Shown: positions 62,813 to 64,000 of the stretch, one piece after another | How the letters are laid out: every line of letters begins with the position of its first letter | Position numbering within the stretch: the stretch's first letter is position 1 | From: Streptomyces sp. SUK 48 | GTDB taxonomy: Bacteria; Actinomycetota; Actinomycetes; Streptomycetales; Streptomycetaceae | Direction: 5' to 3' | NCBI RefSeq assembly: GCF_009650765.1 | Contig: NZ_CP045740.1 | Location: forward strand, 3,882,001-3,946,000 | DNA: 64,000 bases | Translations under genes and position numbers: made by a program | The notes under the pieces: model-generated | Databases searched by the model: none | What the model saw: the letters and a program-made list of their open reading frames with translations, nothing else | What the model was told of the DNA's origin: nothing

Positions 62813-63508
62813 ATGCCCGGCAACGGCGTCGTCACCCGCAGCACCCTGCGCCAGCAGATCGCGGACGCCCTCCGTGACGAGGTGCTGGCGGGGCGGCTGC
62901 GGCCGGGCCGGGCGTTCACCGTGAAGGAGATCGCCGACCAGTACGGCGTCTCCGCCACCCCGGTCCGCGAGGCGCTGGTCGACCTGTCCGCGCAGGGCAT
63001 CCTGGAGGCCGACCAGCACCGCGGCTTCCGGGTGCCCGAGTACTCGCTCGCCGACTACCGGCACATGATCGAGGCCCGCAGCCTGGTCACGGACGGCATG
63101 TTCCAGGGCCTCGCCGCCGGGCACCCCGCCTTCCGCACCCCGCCCGACGATCCGCGCACCCTCGCCCTGCTGGCCACCGTCCGGCGCCGCGGCGAGGAGG
63201 CCCTGCGCGCCGCCGCCGCGGGCGACCTCACCGTGCTGATCGGCTACGACCTGCGGTTCTGGCGCGAGTTGAGCGTCCTGTTCGGCAACCCCTACCTCGG
63301 CGACTTCCTGCACCGGCTGCGCGTGCAGTCCTGGGTCTGCGCGGTCCAGCACCTGCGCCGCCTGCCCGATCTGCGCGGCAGGCTGTGGGCCGGGCACACG
63401 GACCTGGTCGAGGCCCTGGCCCGGCGCGACACCGAGGCCGCCCGCGCGCTGGTGGCCGCGGCCAACGCCCACTCGCTGGCCCTGCTGGAAGATCTGTCCG
63501 ACAGCTGA
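62813..63508 (+). CDS. GntR-family (FadR/FCD-type) transcriptional regulator
   Basis: A 231-residue repressor. The N-terminal winged HTH (TLRQQIADALRDEVLAGRLRPG, YGVSATPVREALVDLSAQG) is typical GntR, and the C-terminal helical FCD ligand-binding domain includes EARSLVTDGMF and DLRFWRELSVLFGNPYLGDFLHRLR. ATG 62813 has GAGGAGAG 8 bp upstream. It probably controls the preceding aminotransferase, sensing its substrate or product. Confidence 0.92.
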   Translation: MPGNGVVTRSTLRQQIADALRDEVLAGRLRPGRAFTVKEIADQYGVSATPVREALVDLSAQGILEADQHRGFRVPEYSLADYRHMIEARSLVTDGMFQGLAAGHPAFRTPPDDPRTLALLATVRRRGEEALRAAAAGDLTVLIGYDLRFWRELSVLFGNPYLGDFLHRLRVQSWVCAVQHLRRLPDLRGRLWAGHTDLVEALARRDTEAARALVAAANAHSLALLEDLSDS

Positions 63509-63582
63509 CCGGACGTGGGGGTATGGGACCGCACGCGCACCGATTACGCTTCCCGGACCACCCTTTGCGTGAGGAGCTTTCC

Positions 63583-64000
63583 TTGGCCTGTGACCTGTGG
63601 CTGGTACCGCTCGTCGATGTGTTGTGCCACACGCCGGACAATCCGTTCGCCGAGGAACTCGCGCACTACGACCACGCGCTGGCCGCGGCGGGGCTGCCGC
63701 CGGTGCCGGTGTACCAGTACATGCCGGGCCTGTCCGGCGAGGTCGCGCCGGTCGCCGGGTTCGACTACGACGCCCTGCACTTCCTGCGCCGCGCCTATCT
63801 GCTCCAGGTCTGCGGGCTGCCGGTGACGCCGGTGGACGAACTCGGCGGGGACTACGAGCAGTTGCTGGAGATGTTCGAGTCCACGGCCCAGCAGTCGCAC
63901 CTGGTCTGGCACTACGACCACGCGGGCGCCTACGTCCCGGTCGACTTCCCGCATCCGCTGTCCGACGAGCAACTGCTGGCCGGTGGCGGCCCCTTGGGCT
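63583..64000 (+). CDS. Conserved hypothetical protein (3' end outside the window)
   Basis: The first 139 codons of a longer gene. It starts on TTG 63583 with GAGGAG 6 bp upstream: ACDLWLVPLVDVLCHTPDNP. The visible part is acidic and rich in Tyr and His (ELAHYDHALAAAG, YEQLLEMFESTAQQSHLVWH) with no recognised domain. Codon use is clearly coding. Confidence 0.75.
   Translation, partial: MACDLWLVPLVDVLCHTPDNPFAEELAHYDHALAAAGLPPVPVYQYMPGLSGEVAPVAGFDYDALHFLRRAYLLQVCGLPVTPVDELGGDYEQLLEMFESTAQQSHLVWHYDHAGAYVPVDFPHPLSDEQLLAGGGPLG

Overview
The window reads as chromosome of a Streptomyces. It is very GC-rich with Streptomyces codon use, GTG/TTG starts are common, and the gene order nth / crp / MBL-NUDIX / RidA / paired ArsA-like ATPases / wblA / class A PBP / YqeY / metallophosphoesterase / tRNA-Pro, and later sigma factor / asd / ask / DUF5063 / recR / ybaB / Ser-Thr kinase, is the familiar Streptomyces core layout. 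All calls come from reading the sequence; no database search was run.

Region 1 (1-13041) is core: DNA repair (nth), the global regulator Crp, small metabolic enzymes, two Get3/ArsA-type ATPases, the developmental regulator WblA, a bifunctional penicillin-binding protein, YqeY, a metallophosphoesterase with an apparent 3' frameshift, and a Pr6Pr-type membrane protein.

Region 2 (13042-36814) is a tandem integration site in tRNA-Pro(CGG). The intact tRNA is at 13042-13115; partial copies of its 3' half recur at 33326 and 36722. They bound two elements. Element A (about 20.3 kb) carries xis-int, an XRE regulator, a DUF3631 ATPase, a DUF2637 membrane protein, and mobC plus relaxase but no FtsK/TraB-type translocase, so it looks mobilizable. 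Its cargo is an unusual divergent cluster: an XRE-TPR regulator and HFCD flavoprotein on one side; an RsbW-like ATPase, MurA-like enolpyruvyltransferase, 5'-nucleotidase-like phosphatase, two dCTP-deaminase-fold proteins, a GT4 glycosyltransferase and a serine hydrolase on the other. Five start codons in that operon overlap the previous stop. A lower-GC gene for a zinc-ribbon protein with a HEPN-like motif follows. Element B (about 3.4 kb) is decayed: an integrase relic, transposase scraps, and one intact large PD-(D/E)xK nuclease. Both elements carry the same paired GGGAG sites at identical distances from the tRNA core, and both integrases contain an embedded LacI-type HTH.

Region 3 (36815-53655) is chromosomal but less conserved: a lipoprotein, a DUF1023 hydrolase and a small helical protein in one operon; an orphan cytochrome oxidase subunit I; SseB-like, VKOR and CsoR/CstR-type genes; glutamine-dependent NAD synthetase; a double RCK protein; an S9 peptidase; SURF1; and an ECF sigma factor with a membrane-anchored partner.

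Region 4 (53656-64000) returns to core: asd-ask (the Asd lacks its catalytic Cys), DUF5063, recR, ybaB, a SLATT-like protein, a receptor-type Ser/Thr kinase, a class III aminotransferase with its GntR regulator, and an unfinished conserved ORF at the edge.

The most notable observations are the complementary loss of catalytic residues in the two adjacent dCTP-deaminase-like proteins within an undescribed nucleotide-modifying operon, the identical att-site geometry of the two nested elements, the LacI-in-integrase architecture, and two leader repeats whose three complementary segments covary.
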